From Anaerolineae bacterium (GTDB lineage: Bacteria > Chloroflexota > Anaerolineae > Promineifilales > Promineifilaceae): a DNA stretch of 64,000 nt. This document shows positions 36,556 through 45,881 of this stretch, in pieces; position 1 is the first letter of the stretch; each line of letters begins with the position of its first letter. The position numbers and the translations under genes are program-made. Below the pieces are notes generated by a model, which was not told the DNA's origin, did not search any database, and saw only the letters and a program-made list of their open reading frames with translations. The stretch lies in the NCBI GenBank assembly GCA_023954475.1, contig JAMLHW010000001.1, positions 434,001 to 498,000 on the forward strand, given 5' to 3'.

Positions 36556-38790
36556 ATGATAGATTCGGCCGAAAACACACCGCAGTCCGACTCATCCAAC
36601 CAATTGACGCTGCACCAACTGGTGGCATCATTGGATCGTTTTTCCGAGATGGAAACAGAAACCCAGCTTGAATTGGTCGAACTCAAGGCCGGTGAGGTGT
36701 TATTCGAGCAGGACGATGAATCGGACGGTATGTACATTGTCATTGCCGGTGTTTTGGGTGTGCGTGTGCGTCATGATGATGGGACAGAGTCTGAGATCAA
36801 TCGTCATGCGCCGGGTGCGATTGTCGGCGAAATGGCGCTGGTGAGCGGTCAAAAACGCACCGCAACAGTGTACGCGATCAATGACGCCGGCCTATTCCGT
36901 TTGAGTCAGGCCGACTATAAAAAACTGGTCGCGGAAGACGCACAGGTTGAGACACTCATCAGTGAGTCGTTCGATTCACGCTGGCAAGTTATTCAGTTGT
37001 CCGAAGTGCTGCGCGATCTTATCGGCGATGTCGATGCGTTGACGGTGCAGACATGGCACGAAGCGATGGAATGGCTGCGCCTGTCTAATGGCGATATCGT
37101 TTTTCGTCAGGGTGAGGCGCCGGATGGAATGTATATCGTTATCAATGGCAGGTTACGCGTCGTTGCGACGACACGAGACGGCAAAGAACAGGTGATTGCC
37201 GAAATCACGCCCGGCGAGACGGTCGGTGAATTTGCGGTTCTGACCGGTGAACCGCGTTCGGCTACGGTTTATGCTGTGCGCGAAAGCACTGTTGTCAAAA
37301 TAGCAACCGAGACATTTCATCGGCTGGCTCGCGTCAATCCGCATTTTATGACGGAGATCACCAAGATTATCGTGGCACGACAGCAGCGGTTGCTCGATCA
37401 GGGTAAGCCACCTGCGCCTGCGGCGTTGTCTGTCGCGTTAGTATCGGCTGGGCATTCGGCCGATTTGGATGCGTTTGCGCAACAATTAACACAAGCCATG
37501 CAGCCCTACGGCAAGTGCAAAACGATCAATGCGCAGGAGTTCGACGCGTTATTTGGCAAAGCAGGTGCGGCGCAATCGACAAAAGAAGACGCACTGGACG
37601 GACTGGTTGCCGACCGACTCGATGAACTGGAAGCAAACAACGCGTTTGTGATCTACGCGGCAGAGGCGACACCGACGGCGTGGACGCACCGTTGTCTGGG
37701 ACGGGCTGATCGGGTTGTCATTGTCGCTGATCCGACTGCTGATCCGGTTCCCGGCGCCGTAGAACAGTTAGCGACGCAATTTGAGATTCCCGTACGCACC
37801 GAACTGGTGATGTGGCATTCGGCCGATACGCAACAACCGACAGGAACGACCCGCTGGCTGGCAGAGCGCGATGTTCATGCCCACCATCACGTGCGCCAGG
37901 GTGATGGGCGGCACATGGCGCGATTGGCGCGACGCCTGACCGGCCACGCCATTGCACTCGTATTCAGTGGTGGCGGCGCGTTGGGCTTCACCGAAATGGG
38001 CGTCTACAAAGCATTATTGGAACTGGATATTCCATTCGATTATGTCGGCGGGACAAGCATGGGCGCGATTATGACGGGTGCAATCGCCTGCGGTTTTTCA
38101 TACAACACGTTTGAAGAGAAAGCGCAACTGATGGCAGACAAGGGCGTGATGGATATTACGCTGCCGTTGGCCTCGTTGACGGCGTCCAAAAACGTCACCG
38201 AGTTGCTCCAGCAAATGTTCGGCAGCTTTGCCATCGAGGATTTGTGGATTCCGTATTTTTGTGTTTCCTGTAACTATTCGCTGGCAGAGCCTGTGGTGCA
38301 TCGTCGCGGGTCGCTGTGGCGGGCGATTCGGGCGTCGATGTCAGTTCCCGGCGTCTTTCTGCCTGTCGTTGAGGACGGCAACGTGCTCGTCGACGGTGGC
38401 ATTATGGACAATTTCCCGGTAGAAACGATGGTGAAGTTGTGCGAACCACACAGCGTTATCGGCGTCGTCATCAATCCGTTTAAGGAACGCAAGCGGGAAT
38501 ACGATTACGATACGAGCTTGTCGGGGTGGAAGATTTTGTGGAGCCGTCTCAATCCGTTCAGCAAACCGCTGCGCACACCGTCGATGCTGCGTACGTTGAC
38601 GCGGGCGTCGGAGATCAATGGCATTCGCACGAGCCGACAGCAGGAAGCGCTGGTCGATCTGATGATTACACCCAATGTAAAGGGGTTTAGCTTCACCGAT
38701 TACGAGAAGTGGCGTGAGCTGGCACAGGTTGGTTATGATGCGGCGCTTGAACCGCTCCGTGAATGGCGGGCGGGTCAAGCGGATTTGTAA
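36556..38790 (+). CDS. cNMP-binding patatin-like phospholipase (NTE family)
   Basis: A 744-residue protein of the neuropathy-target-esterase type. Two cyclic-nucleotide-binding domains come first, at about residues 20-140 (GEVLFEQDDESDGMYIVIAG ... GAIVGEMALVSGQKRTATVYA) and 160-285 (GDIVFRQGEAPDGMYIVING ... GETVGEFAVLTGEPRSATVYA). The PRSATV-like phosphate cassette is more complete in the second. A middle nucleotide-binding-like domain (290-460) follows. The patatin hydrolase has the oxyanion GGGALGF, nucleophile GTSMG near residue 505 and catalytic DGG in VDGGIMDNFPVE. It should deacylate membrane lysophospholipids under cNMP control. No membrane anchor is visible. ATG 36556 has AAGGA seven bases upstream. 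Confidence 0.93.
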   Translation: MIDSAENTPQSDSSNQLTLHQLVASLDRFSEMETETQLELVELKAGEVLFEQDDESDGMYIVIAGVLGVRVRHDDGTESEINRHAPGAIVGEMALVSGQKRTATVYAINDAGLFRLSQADYKKLVAEDAQVETLISESFDSRWQVIQLSEVLRDLIGDVDALTVQTWHEAMEWLRLSNGDIVFRQGEAPDGMYIVINGRLRVVATTRDGKEQVIAEITPGETVGEFAVLTGEPRSATVYAVRESTVVKIATETFHRLARVNPHFMTEITKIIVARQQRLLDQGKPPAPAALSVALVSAGHSADLDAFAQQLTQAMQPYGKCKTINAQEFDALFGKAGAAQSTKEDALDGLVADRLDELEANNAFVIYAAEATPTAWTHRCLGRADRVVIVADPTADPVPGAVEQLATQFEIPVRTELVMWHSADTQQPTGTTRWLAERDVHAHHHVRQGDGRHMARLARRLTGHAIALVFSGGGALGFTEMGVYKALLELDIPFDYVGGTSMGAIMTGAIACGFSYNTFEEKAQLMADKGVMDITLPLASLTASKNVTELLQQMFGSFAIEDLWIPYFCVSCNYSLAEPVVHRRGSLWRAIRASMSVPGVFLPVVEDGNVLVDGGIMDNFPVETMVKLCEPHSVIGVVINPFKERKREYDYDTSLSGWKILWSRLNPFSKPLRTPSMLRTLTRASEINGIRTSRQQEALVDLMITPNVKGFSFTDYEKWRELAQVGYDAALEPLREWRAGQADL

Positions 38791-38829
38791 AATGAGGATT
38801 GATTACTTTCCAATAGTTGCCAACGCTTC

Positions 38830-39465
38830 TTAAATCGACCAACCATAAGCACCGCCGTTGAGGAAAACGGTCATGATGACGCTGGTGCTGTCATAATCCT
38901 CGTCGGTGGGCAGGCCGAGTTTGTGAATCAGACGCTGCATCGGCCGATTATTGCGATTCACAACGGCTTCCAAGCGGGCTAATCCGTCATTCTGAGCAGC
39001 ATTGACCAGTTGCTTGACCAAAATCGTTCCCAACCCCAACCCCTGAAATTCATCGGCGATGCTCAGTGCGATTTCGGCCGAATCATCGTCCGTATACACA
39101 AAACGGGCTTTGCCCATCGGCGTTTCGCTGCCGTCGGCTTCTTTGCGGACGACGATGAACCCTTTGCCCTGCCTGGACGTGATTGAGTTCACGGTTTGAC
39201 GAGCCAATTGGTGCAGAAAGCTGTCAGCGATGTTGCTCAGTGAGGTGTTGAAGCGCATGTAACGGCTGTCGGCGCTCAATCCATCGAGAATCTGGACGAT
39301 CAGGTCGGTGTCATCGGCTGTAATCGGCCGAATGTGTGCCGTCGAGCCGTCTTTTAACTGCACGTCCAGCGTATCGTTGCGCGAACGAACCCAACTCAAA
39401 ACGAACTGTGCGAAGCCCTGTTCCCGATTTGTCCATTGTGTGCGTAATGCGGTTAGCTTGTTCAT
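38830..39465 (-). CDS. GNAT acetyltransferase, Pat-like
   Basis: A 211-residue N-acetyltransferase. LKDGSTAHIRPITADDTDLIVQILDGLSADSRYMRF resembles the start of the acetyltransferase part of protein lysine acetylases of the Pat type. The acetyl-CoA-binding motif A is IADEFQGLGLGTILVKQLVNAAQ. The substrate (protein lysine or small molecule) is open. I chose ATG 39465, preceded by AGGGA. The upstream frame to 39558 has no ribosome site. The gene is convergent with the esterase gene. Confidence 0.85.
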   Translation of the reverse strand: MNKLTALRTQWTNREQGFAQFVLSWVRSRNDTLDVQLKDGSTAHIRPITADDTDLIVQILDGLSADSRYMRFNTSLSNIADSFLHQLARQTVNSITSRQGKGFIVVRKEADGSETPMGKARFVYTDDDSAEIALSIADEFQGLGLGTILVKQLVNAAQNDGLARLEAVVNRNNRPMQRLIHKLGLPTDEDYDSTSVIMTVFLNGGAYGWSI

Positions 39466-39613
39466 CGTTTCCCTGTCCTGTTGAACTATCGTTTGACTTG
39501 ATAGCAAAACAATATCAGGGAGACGTACCGAAAACGTACCGAGAAGAGGATTTATCAAATAGGAGAGGCGACCGATCGGTTGCCCGCACGAAAGGAAAAC
39601 GCTCGGAGTTTAT

Positions 39614-40126
39614 TCAGGCAAAATCAATGCCAAACTGGACGGTGTCACCTTCGTAGCCGGTGAGTTGGTACGTTTTTTCGTAGTGCAGACCAATTTTGCG
39701 CAACAGATTAGCTGACGCGACATTGTCCGGCGCTGTGATGGCGATGATGCGTTTGAGTCCGATTACATCGCGTCCGTACGCCAGCACCGCTGCGGCTGCT
39801 TCGACGGCAAATCCGTTGCCCCAACAGCGTTCGAGAAAAGCGTAGCCGATATCGACATCGCCCAGTGTTTTGCGTTTGATCAGGCCGCACACGCCGATCA
39901 ATTCGGCCGAATCGCGCAATGCAACACCAAACAGACCAAACCCGTAGCGTTCGTAGCTGGCAGTCAGCCGCTCCGCGATGTACGTTCGCGCATCGTCAAC
40001 CGATCGGACACCTTGATCCGCGATGTTTGCGATGTACGCCGGTTCGTTGACCAGTTCAACGATAAACGCAGCATCAGCAGTTACCACATGCCTGATCGTC
40101 AATCGCTCTGTTTCCAGGACAATCAT
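39614..40126 (-). CDS. GNAT acetyltransferase, RimJ/RimL type
   Basis: A 170-residue GNAT enzyme of the ribosomal-protein-acetyltransferase-like group. It opens with [23 protein letters not shown], carries the RimJ-type [53 protein letters not shown] block, and ends normally. The real target is not predictable. Its ATG overlaps the stop of the LLM gene by four bases (ATGA), indicating translational coupling. Confidence 0.9.
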   Translation of the reverse strand: MIVLETERLTIRHVVTADAAFIVELVNEPAYIANIADQGVRSVDDARTYIAERLTASYERYGFGLFGVALRDSAELIGVCGLIKRKTLGDVDIGYAFLERCWGNGFAVEAAAAVLAYGRDVIGLKRIIAITAPDNVASANLLRKIGLHYEKTYQLTGYEGDTVQFGIDFA

Positions 40127-41226
40127 GATGCGGTGCGTCGCGCAATTTCGGCACGAACGACCGGCGCAACTTTCGTGCCCAGCAGTTCAATTGCGTGCAT
40201 CACCTGCTCATGCGGCATCGTGCCGACGCTCAATTGCAGCAAAAAGCGATTGTGCTTGAACAAATCGTGCTGAAAGAGGATTTTTTCGATTACATCGTCC
40301 GGGTTGCCGATGAAGTTGGCTCCGCGCAATGTCGTGGAGCGATCAAATTGCTGTCGCGACATCGGTGACCAGCCTCGTTCTCGGCCGATTTTGTCCATCA
40401 CCATTTTGAACGGCGGGAACGCTTCATCGATTGCCTGCCGGCTGTCGTCGGCAATGTGACCGTGCGAATTGATGCTGACATGCAGTTGCGACCGGTCGTG
40501 TCCGGCAGCATCCACTGCACGCCAGTACAAATCGACCAGCGGTGCGAATTGCTCCGGGTAGCCGCCAATAATGGCAATTGCCAGCGATAATCCCAGCGTA
40601 GCAGCACGGACGACTGACTCCGGCGTGCCGCCGACGGCAACCCAGATCGGCAACGGGTCTTGCAATGGGCGTGGATAGACGCCTTGTCCTTGTAGCGGTG
40701 GACGGTGTGTGCCAGACCACGTAACGTATTCTGAATCGCGAATTTTGAGCAAAAGTTCCAGTTTTTCCGAGAAAAGCGTGTTGTAATCGCGCAAATCGTA
40801 GCCAAACAGCGGGAACGATTCGATGAACGAGCCACGTCCGGCCATGATTTCGGCACGCCCATTGGAGAGCAGGTCGAGCGTGGCGAAGCGCTGAAAGACG
40901 CGCACCGGATCGTCAGAACTGAGTACCGTGACGGCGCTGCTCAGGCGAATGCGCTGCGTCCGTGCTGCTGCGGCTGCCAGAATGACGTCGGGTGCGGACG
41001 AGACAAAGTCCGGCCGATGGTGTTCGCCGAGCGCAAAAACGTCGAGACCGACCTGATCGGCCAGTTCGACGCGTTCGAGCAGATTGCGCAGCCTTTCGGC
41101 CGAACTGATCAGTTTGCCGGTTTTGGGGTCAGGCGTCCGTTCAGCGAATGTGTAGAGACCGATTTCAAAGGGGCGTGAAGGTGTTTCTGCAGGCATAAGC
41201 ATTTCGGTTGTCACTGTGCAAACCAT
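40123..41226 (-). CDS. LLM-class flavin-dependent oxidoreductase
   Basis: A 367-residue luciferase-like TIM-barrel oxidoreductase using FMN or F420. Typical parts are [70 protein letters not shown] and a C-terminal [19 protein letters not shown]. Its substrate is unknown. ATG 41226 overlaps the DinB gene by 16 bases. ATG 41202, eight bases after the DinB stop, is an equally good start. It is the middle gene of a DinB-LLM-GNAT operon. Confidence 0.92.
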   Translation of the reverse strand: MVCTVTTEMLMPAETPSRPFEIGLYTFAERTPDPKTGKLISSAERLRNLLERVELADQVGLDVFALGEHHRPDFVSSAPDVILAAAAARTQRIRLSSAVTVLSSDDPVRVFQRFATLDLLSNGRAEIMAGRGSFIESFPLFGYDLRDYNTLFSEKLELLLKIRDSEYVTWSGTHRPPLQGQGVYPRPLQDPLPIWVAVGGTPESVVRAATLGLSLAIAIIGGYPEQFAPLVDLYWRAVDAAGHDRSQLHVSINSHGHIADDSRQAIDEAFPPFKMVMDKIGRERGWSPMSRQQFDRSTTLRGANFIGNPDDVIEKILFQHDLFKHNRFLLQLSVGTMPHEQVMHAIELLGTKVAPVVRAEIARRTAS

Positions 41227-41789
41227 TCGCTTTCCGGTAGTACGAGCAAGCGTTGCACGTCGTTGACATGGTGCATATTGTGGTAGAGGGTAAAGAACAG
41301 GATTTCGCGCACGGTCATGTCACCGAGCAGCGGGTGGGGCAAAACGTATTGGTCGAGATGCTTTTCTGACCATTTGGGGATGACGGCGACGAGCTCGGAA
41401 CTTTTGGCGTGCCATTTGGCGAGGATGTTGGTGCGGTTTTCGGCCGAAAAGTCATCAACCTCCGGCACATATCCGCCCGTCGCCACGGCGCCGCCGGCTA
41501 GAGCCACATCAGTATACTCTGCCCGCACCTCCGCTAATGTGCGTGATGCCGCTTTCGCCTTGCCAAAGCGCAGGCGCAGTGCTAGTTTGGGTAGCTTCAG
41601 CGCCATCACGACGGGTGCGGATGATTTGATCAGATGGACGAGATTGTCGGCAGGTGACCAGATGCCTGCCGGTGCGGTGAAGAAAAGATCGGGATCGATG
41701 TCGGCGAAAAAGGAGTGGACGGCGTCGGTTTCGGCCGAAAGTGCGGCTATGATCTCGTCGCTGGAATACGGTTCACCCAATTGTATCAT
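41211..41789 (-). CDS. DinB-family four-helix protein
   Basis: A 192-residue DinB/YfiT-like protein with a probable metal-binding four-helix bundle. Histidines are placed as in the family: one in [13 protein letters not shown] near residue 52, and HNMHHVNDV near residues 171-179. Members include thiol-S-transferases of mycothiol or bacillithiol metabolism as well as proteins of unknown role. It is the first gene of a three-gene operon, with TCGGCCGA copies at 41440 and 41731. Confidence 0.8.
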   Translation of the reverse strand: MIQLGEPYSSDEIIAALSAETDAVHSFFADIDPDLFFTAPAGIWSPADNLVHLIKSSAPVVMALKLPKLALRLRFGKAKAASRTLAEVRAEYTDVALAGGAVATGGYVPEVDDFSAENRTNILAKWHAKSSELVAVIPKWSEKHLDQYVLPHPLLGDMTVREILFFTLYHNMHHVNDVQRLLVLPESEWFAQ

Positions 41790-41862
41790 CTGCTTGCCTC
41801 GCTGTGCTTGCTGTTGTCATAGGAAGTATAGGGGCTTTTCGGCCGATTGGAAACGGAATGGA

Positions 41863-41891
41863 ATGACACCATGCGGTAACGATGTTATCAT
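41863..41891 (+). promoter_or_regulatory. Promoter of the zinc-ribbon gene
   Basis: ATGACA (41863-41868), a 17-base spacer and TATCAT (41886-41891), with TG one base before the -10 (extended form). The start is near 41898. Two TCGGCCGA copies, at 41839 and 41912, bracket it. Confidence 0.6.
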
Positions 41892-41942
41892 GATTGCGAG
41901 TCGACTGTGTTTCGGCCGAAAACAGCTTAACGAGGTGGTCCT

Positions 41943-42200
41943 ATGGTTCTGTTACAAGCCGCAGAAGGTGATTTCATTGCCAATCCTGGCTTGCTGGGCA
42001 TCCTTATCATTGCAGGGGCGATCCTCGCCTTTTATTGGTATCGCACGCACTGCCCCAATTGCAAACGCATTTTTACACGCGAGACAATCAAGAAAGAGAA
42101 AGCCGGCCTGTTGCCGACAGCGATCAGCGGGAAGGAGCGCCGCCATTATCGTTGCAAACATTGTGGCAACGAGTGGGAAGCCACGCATTACGTCGAGTGA
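41943..42200 (+). CDS. Small membrane-anchored zinc-ribbon protein
   Basis: An 85-residue protein. An N-terminal hydrophobic span (LLGILIIAGAILAFYWY) is followed by a four-cysteine ribbon, CPNC near residue 37 and CKHC near residue 71, separated by a basic stretch. GAGG stands about seven bases before the ATG, and a good promoter is upstream, so I regard it as real. I do not recognise a named family. Confidence 0.75.
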   Translation: MVLLQAAEGDFIANPGLLGILIIAGAILAFYWYRTHCPNCKRIFTRETIKKEKAGLLPTAISGKERRHYRCKHCGNEWEATHYVE

Positions 42201-42243
42201 TGTTGTTGCGACACCGTTTCCGCTTATGGTGCTCTGATTGCGT

Positions 42244-43512
42244 TCAGACCCTCGTTTCCAACTGTTGAATGAGTTCTACCGCCTGTGCGACACCATTTTC
42301 TGCTCGTATTCTCATGCCAAGTTGAGCTGCACGGTCACGCATAGCTGAATCTGTCACTGCTATGTGGATGGCATTTGCTAGTTTTTCGGCCGATAGTTTT
42401 TTTCGTGGAATTGGCTTCGGCCCAACTCCCAATTGAGCGACGCGTTGTCCCCAAAAAGGTTGATCGGCAAAAAAAGGTATCAGTATCGAAGGAACGCCGG
42501 CTCTGAGCCCGGCTGCTGTGGTACCGGCGCCGCCGTGATGGATAACGGCAGCAACTTGTGGGAACAACCACGCATGCGGGATTGAATCGATCATAAAAAT
42601 CGATTCAGGCAACGTGGACTTCTGTATGCCACTCCAACCGGAAAGCAGGATCGCCCGTTGCTTACTCTGAAGCACTGCTTCGACAATCAGTTTAGATGTC
42701 TCCTCAGGTTTGCGACTGCTCATGCTGCCAAAACCAATGTACACTAGTGGTGGCCCGGCGTTTAGAAAATCAACCAGGTCAGCAGGTGGCGTCCAATTGT
42801 CCTCCGAATCCAAAAACCAATAGCCGGTAACATGCATGTCTGTATCCCAATCGGCCGGTTTCGGAATGACGGAAGGACTGTACCCATACAGAATTGGCTG
42901 ACCTTGCACGCAGGCGCTGTGATACGGACCCCAAAAGGGTGCTTTGGGCAAATCAAGCTTCTCTTTTCGAATCAGTTGATCGGCCGAACGAGACGCCTGC
43001 CACATCACTTGTCGCGTTATGTGATGGGTCAACCGATTAAACGAACCGCCCATTTCCGGTACAGATCCCGGCAACAGGGCACCCGGAAACGCTTTCGTCG
43101 GCGTGAAGGGCACATAGTAGGCTTGTAGTAGGGGGCACTTCAGTTTTTCTGCTAAAGAGATACCGAGAAAAACGCCGCCAATGCCAGCGATTATCAAATC
43201 CACACCGTCACAGGCTATGAGACCATCTTCTGCCCACTCAACAGCCGCTTTTTTAGCTGCTTTGGCTGTGTATGCTGAGATGGTGAGGAAGTTGCCTTTT
43301 TCCAGAAGCTCACGCATTTCAGGACTTTGAGCCACTTCCTGTGCATCGCCGCGCATGACCCAAAATGCCAGGCCATGGGCAGTGACGAGTTTTTCGTAGT
43401 TCTGGTGGGTCAACAGGCGCACATCGTGCCCTGCTTCTTGTAAGCCTTTGCCCAACGCAACGTAAGGTTGAACATCTCCCCGGCTGCCCAAAGCAATGAT
43501 GGCGATTCGCAT
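42244..43512 (-). CDS. UGT/sterol-glucosyltransferase-like GT-B glycosyltransferase
   Basis: A 422-residue glycosyltransferase of the UGT/MGT type (GT1 or GT28). The N-terminus MRIAIIALGSRGDVQPYVALGKGLQEAGHDV is the standard acceptor-domain start of bacterial and fungal sterol-type glucosyltransferases. The donor-binding region has YIGFGSMSSRKP and PHAWLFPQVAAVIHHGGAGTTAAGLRAGVPSILIPFFADQPFWG. It transfers an NDP-sugar to a small hydrophobic acceptor, possibly a carotenoid, sterol or polyketide. I chose ATG 43512, which has AAAGG eight bases upstream. It lies downstream of the two reductase-like genes, but an inverted repeat separates them. Confidence 0.88.
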   Translation of the reverse strand: MRIAIIALGSRGDVQPYVALGKGLQEAGHDVRLLTHQNYEKLVTAHGLAFWVMRGDAQEVAQSPEMRELLEKGNFLTISAYTAKAAKKAAVEWAEDGLIACDGVDLIIAGIGGVFLGISLAEKLKCPLLQAYYVPFTPTKAFPGALLPGSVPEMGGSFNRLTHHITRQVMWQASRSADQLIRKEKLDLPKAPFWGPYHSACVQGQPILYGYSPSVIPKPADWDTDMHVTGYWFLDSEDNWTPPADLVDFLNAGPPLVYIGFGSMSSRKPEETSKLIVEAVLQSKQRAILLSGWSGIQKSTLPESIFMIDSIPHAWLFPQVAAVIHHGGAGTTAAGLRAGVPSILIPFFADQPFWGQRVAQLGVGPKPIPRKKLSAEKLANAIHIAVTDSAMRDRAAQLGMRIRAENGVAQAVELIQQLETRV

Positions 43513-43586
43513 CAAAAACACATCCTTTTATACATTCTCAGGCAAGTCATTGACGATAATTTTGGACTCATTCCAGTCATTACTTG

Positions 43587-43638
43587 ATAGGGTTTCGCAG
43601 TTCAAATTCGGCCGAAACGTTTCCAAGCGAAACCCTAT
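43587..43638. repeat. 12-bp inverted repeat with the iterated palindrome in its loop
   Basis: ATAGGGTTTCGC (43587-43598) pairs perfectly with GCGAAACCCTAT (43627-43638). TCGGCCGA at 43608 lies in the 28-base loop. It stands between the second reductase-like gene and the glycosyltransferase gene. There is no U-run, so its role (processing, pause or cruciform) is open. Confidence 0.6.
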
Positions 43639-43663
43639 TTTCACGCGATTCAATCTGCTGCGA

Positions 43664-44671
43664 TCAATTCTGCTCAACATCTCGTTCCTTTTCAACCATT
43701 TCCCGCTGTTTTCGTTTTGCCTGCGCGGCCATGAAACCATGTTGGATTTTTTCGTAGCCTGCCAGACTGAATGGGCAAACGGCAATGCAAACGCCACAAC
43801 CATGGTTTGCTGCCATAAACGGCCCACAAATCGTGTTGTCAATCGCAGAAATGCGACCATCCAAATCGGGTTCAGGGTCCTGCCTAATCGCCTGCGGCGG
43901 ACATTTGCGAATGCATTTGTGGCACATACCGCAAAAATCGAGTACCCAATCATGCTCATTGCTTGTTGGATACGGCAAGTTTTCAATATTGGTATAAACG
44001 ACGTTGATGCGCACGCGTGCGCCGTGTTCCGGGCTGATCAACGAGCCGTGATAACCGATTTTCCCCAAACCTGCTTTCTCCGCCAGCCGCGTATGATCTA
44101 CCGATCCGCCGATAGAAACACCTGAATAGGCGCTAAACCCATGCTTGCGTAGATAACTGCTCAATTGATTGGCGATTTGCGTTGTGTCGGCATACAGCTT
44201 GGCCACTTCGACCATCGATTCGACGCTCGGCGCTGTGATGAAAGGCTCTTTGCGCATCTCTGAGATCAAGACGATCGCATTCTGATGCGGAATCACGAAA
44301 TCTTTGAATATGAGGTCGGGCGTGATGCGAGCATATCCAATCGCCGTCGCCCCATTTTCGCGGGCGAATTGTTCAAGCTCGGCGATAAACGCCACAGAAG
44401 CTTCCGATTTACTGGCCTTTGCCGGAAACTTATAGCGCGTGTAACTGCCCAATACGCCCTTAAAGATACGTGCGATTTGGGGAAACAGTTTCGGCAAGTC
44501 CGCGTAGTTGCGCTTCGCATCGTAATCTTCAGGCAGCGGCATTCGCTGCCGTGAATGCTCTCGCCCGTAGACGGCGGTATCGACTGCTGCAGCTTGCCCT
44601 TCGACATGTTTGACAAAATTGGTCATCACTGTTCCAATGTTCTTGTTTGATCTTTTGGCTTCTTGTGTCAT
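43664..44671 (-). CDS. Corrinoid/Fe-S reductase-like protein (RdhA/QueG-like), copy 2
   Basis: A 335-residue protein with the catalytic core of reductive dehalogenase and epoxyqueuosine reductase relatives. The core block is AEKAGLGKIGYHGSLISPEHGARVRINVVYTNIENLPY. Two 4Fe-4S sites follow: CGMCHKCIRKCPP and, with an upstream Cys, CGVCIAVCPFS. It lacks the TAT signal and is shorter than membrane-bound RdhA (about 450-500). QueG-type tRNA modification is not excluded, but the GxRVR-VxTDI-like block is closer to RdhA. The basic C-terminal tail after the second cluster is unusual. It follows its paralog by 55 bases in a TetR-controlled unit. The start could also be ATG 44626. Confidence 0.75.
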   Translation of the reverse strand: MTQEAKRSNKNIGTVMTNFVKHVEGQAAAVDTAVYGREHSRQRMPLPEDYDAKRNYADLPKLFPQIARIFKGVLGSYTRYKFPAKASKSEASVAFIAELEQFARENGATAIGYARITPDLIFKDFVIPHQNAIVLISEMRKEPFITAPSVESMVEVAKLYADTTQIANQLSSYLRKHGFSAYSGVSIGGSVDHTRLAEKAGLGKIGYHGSLISPEHGARVRINVVYTNIENLPYPTSNEHDWVLDFCGMCHKCIRKCPPQAIRQDPEPDLDGRISAIDNTICGPFMAANHGCGVCIAVCPFSLAGYEKIQHGFMAAQAKRKQREMVEKERDVEQN

Positions 44672-44726
44672 GAATACGTTGTTGGGTTCAATTGATGAAA
44701 AGTTGGTGTCGTTTTGTTGCCAGTGC

Positions 44727-45680
44727 CTACTGCTTCAACTCAAACTGTGTCTTTAGGTGGTCATACTCCGAGTAGCTAAATGGGCAAAATTTGATGCACA
44801 GCGTACAGCCATTGTCATTGGAGAATGGCACGGCACATTTGGTGTAATCGATGAAAATGGGGCCGTCATCGTCGTGCGTAATAGTTTGCAAGTGAATGGC
44901 ATCTGCCGGGCAATGGCGGACACAATTGTTGCAGCTTTCGCAGTAGTCGCGCACCCAGTGGAACGGGTTGTCTTCTGCAATTGGTAGGTTTTCGATGTCG
45001 GTAACGACGGCAGCTAACCGTACACGTGGCCCATTGGCTTTGGTGATCAGTAGACCGTTTTTGCCAGAGTAACCAAGCCCAGCGTCGATGGCGACGGGGA
45101 TCATATTGATATCGCCGCCGATGGCAGGTTGTGCCGAGGCGTTGAAACCCCGTTCGCGCAGAAAATCAGCGACCTTGTTGACGATCACCCCCAGTTCGTA
45201 ATAGGTGCGAAATATCTCGATAAACGAAGGAATTGCAGGGGCTTGTTTGATTTTCTCTTTTTCCATGGCCATTGTAAAGACGATGGCGTTAGGGTAGAGG
45301 ATTTTGAAGCGTTTGAAAATGTAACGCGTATTGATTTGTGTGTAGCCAATGTCGGTAATGCCCAGACTGTATGCATACGTTTCAAGTTCGTGCAATGTGT
45401 CGGCGTCAATGGTTGTGTTGCCCGTGTATGGATTGGCGCGCACACTCTTGGCACTGATGCGCATCTCTTTGATCGCGCCGGCCAGTTGTCGGCCGATGTA
45501 GCGTATCTGTTTTAGACGGGCCAACGTGTTCCCATAATCGGCAATGACCAGCGGCACGATGCGGTTGTCACGTGCTTCCGGATGGCTGGAAATGGGGTTG
45601 TCTTCCGGTCTCAAATAGCTTTCGTAGCTCAGAAACCAGGGAGGTCGTTTGAATCGTTCTGACAAGACAATTTTCGGCAT
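44727..45680 (-). CDS. Corrinoid/Fe-S reductase-like protein (RdhA/QueG-like), copy 1
   Basis: A 317-residue paralog of the next gene downstream. The core block is VAIDAGLGYSGKNGLLITKANGPRVRLAAVVTDIENLP. The clusters are CESCNNCVRHCPADAI and, with Cys in IDYTKCAVPF, CTLCIKFCPFS. Both four-cysteine sites look intact, so two 4Fe-4S clusters are expected. Corrinoid binding is inferred from family. It is first in a leftward unit driven by the promoter at 45814-45842. A cytosolic reductase of an organic substrate is the best general call. Substrate is unknown. Confidence 0.75.
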   Translation of the reverse strand: MPKIVLSERFKRPPWFLSYESYLRPEDNPISSHPEARDNRIVPLVIADYGNTLARLKQIRYIGRQLAGAIKEMRISAKSVRANPYTGNTTIDADTLHELETYAYSLGITDIGYTQINTRYIFKRFKILYPNAIVFTMAMEKEKIKQAPAIPSFIEIFRTYYELGVIVNKVADFLRERGFNASAQPAIGGDINMIPVAIDAGLGYSGKNGLLITKANGPRVRLAAVVTDIENLPIAEDNPFHWVRDYCESCNNCVRHCPADAIHLQTITHDDDGPIFIDYTKCAVPFSNDNGCTLCIKFCPFSYSEYDHLKTQFELKQ

Positions 45681-45796
45681 CGTTTGCTCCCACTGTGTAC
45701 AAGGTTAGTCTTTTCGATTCCGGGGCCAGAGCAGATTGACACCGCACTGGCGATGGGCATAGGTGCTTCATGAGCAAATTCAACTTACAAATTGAT

Positions 45797-45850
45797 TGCA
45801 AGTGTTGACTTGCATTATAGATCGAAATGCAATGCAAGTCAACACTTGCA
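45797..45850. promoter_or_regulatory. Paired TetR operators in a perfect 20-bp inverted repeat
   Basis: The 20 bases at 45797-45816 recur exactly inverted at 45831-45850, with 14 bases between. Each arm contains its own 18-bp palindrome: TGCAAGT-GTTG-ACTTGCA at 45797-45814, and its complement at 45833-45850. Operator centres are 36 bases apart, and both overlap the divergent promoters. This is the expected layout for a TetR dimer pair controlling itself and the reductase genes. Confidence 0.85.
45814..45842 (-). promoter_or_regulatory. Leftward promoter of the reductase-like genes
   Basis: Read leftward, TTGACT (45842-45837), a 17-base spacer and TATAAT (45819-45814). The -35 lies within one operator and the -10 touches the other, so repressor binding would block it. 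The leader to ATG 45680 is about 127 bases. Confidence 0.8.
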
Positions 45851-45875
45851 TCGGGCGCTTCTTATCTCTTATAAT
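45846..45875 (+). promoter_or_regulatory. tetR promoter giving a leaderless transcript
   Basis: TTGCAT (45846-45851), an 18-base spacer and a perfect TATAAT (45870-45875). The ATG at 45882 is seven bases after the -10, so the mRNA should start at or next to the start codon. The -35 overlaps the right operator. Confidence 0.65.
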
Positions 45876-45881
45876 GGACGC

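Noticed and set aside
45837-45842. Rightward TTGACT at 45805-45810 as the tetR -35
   Set aside because: The matching -10 would be TGCAAT, far poorer than TATAAT at 45870 paired with TTGCAT.
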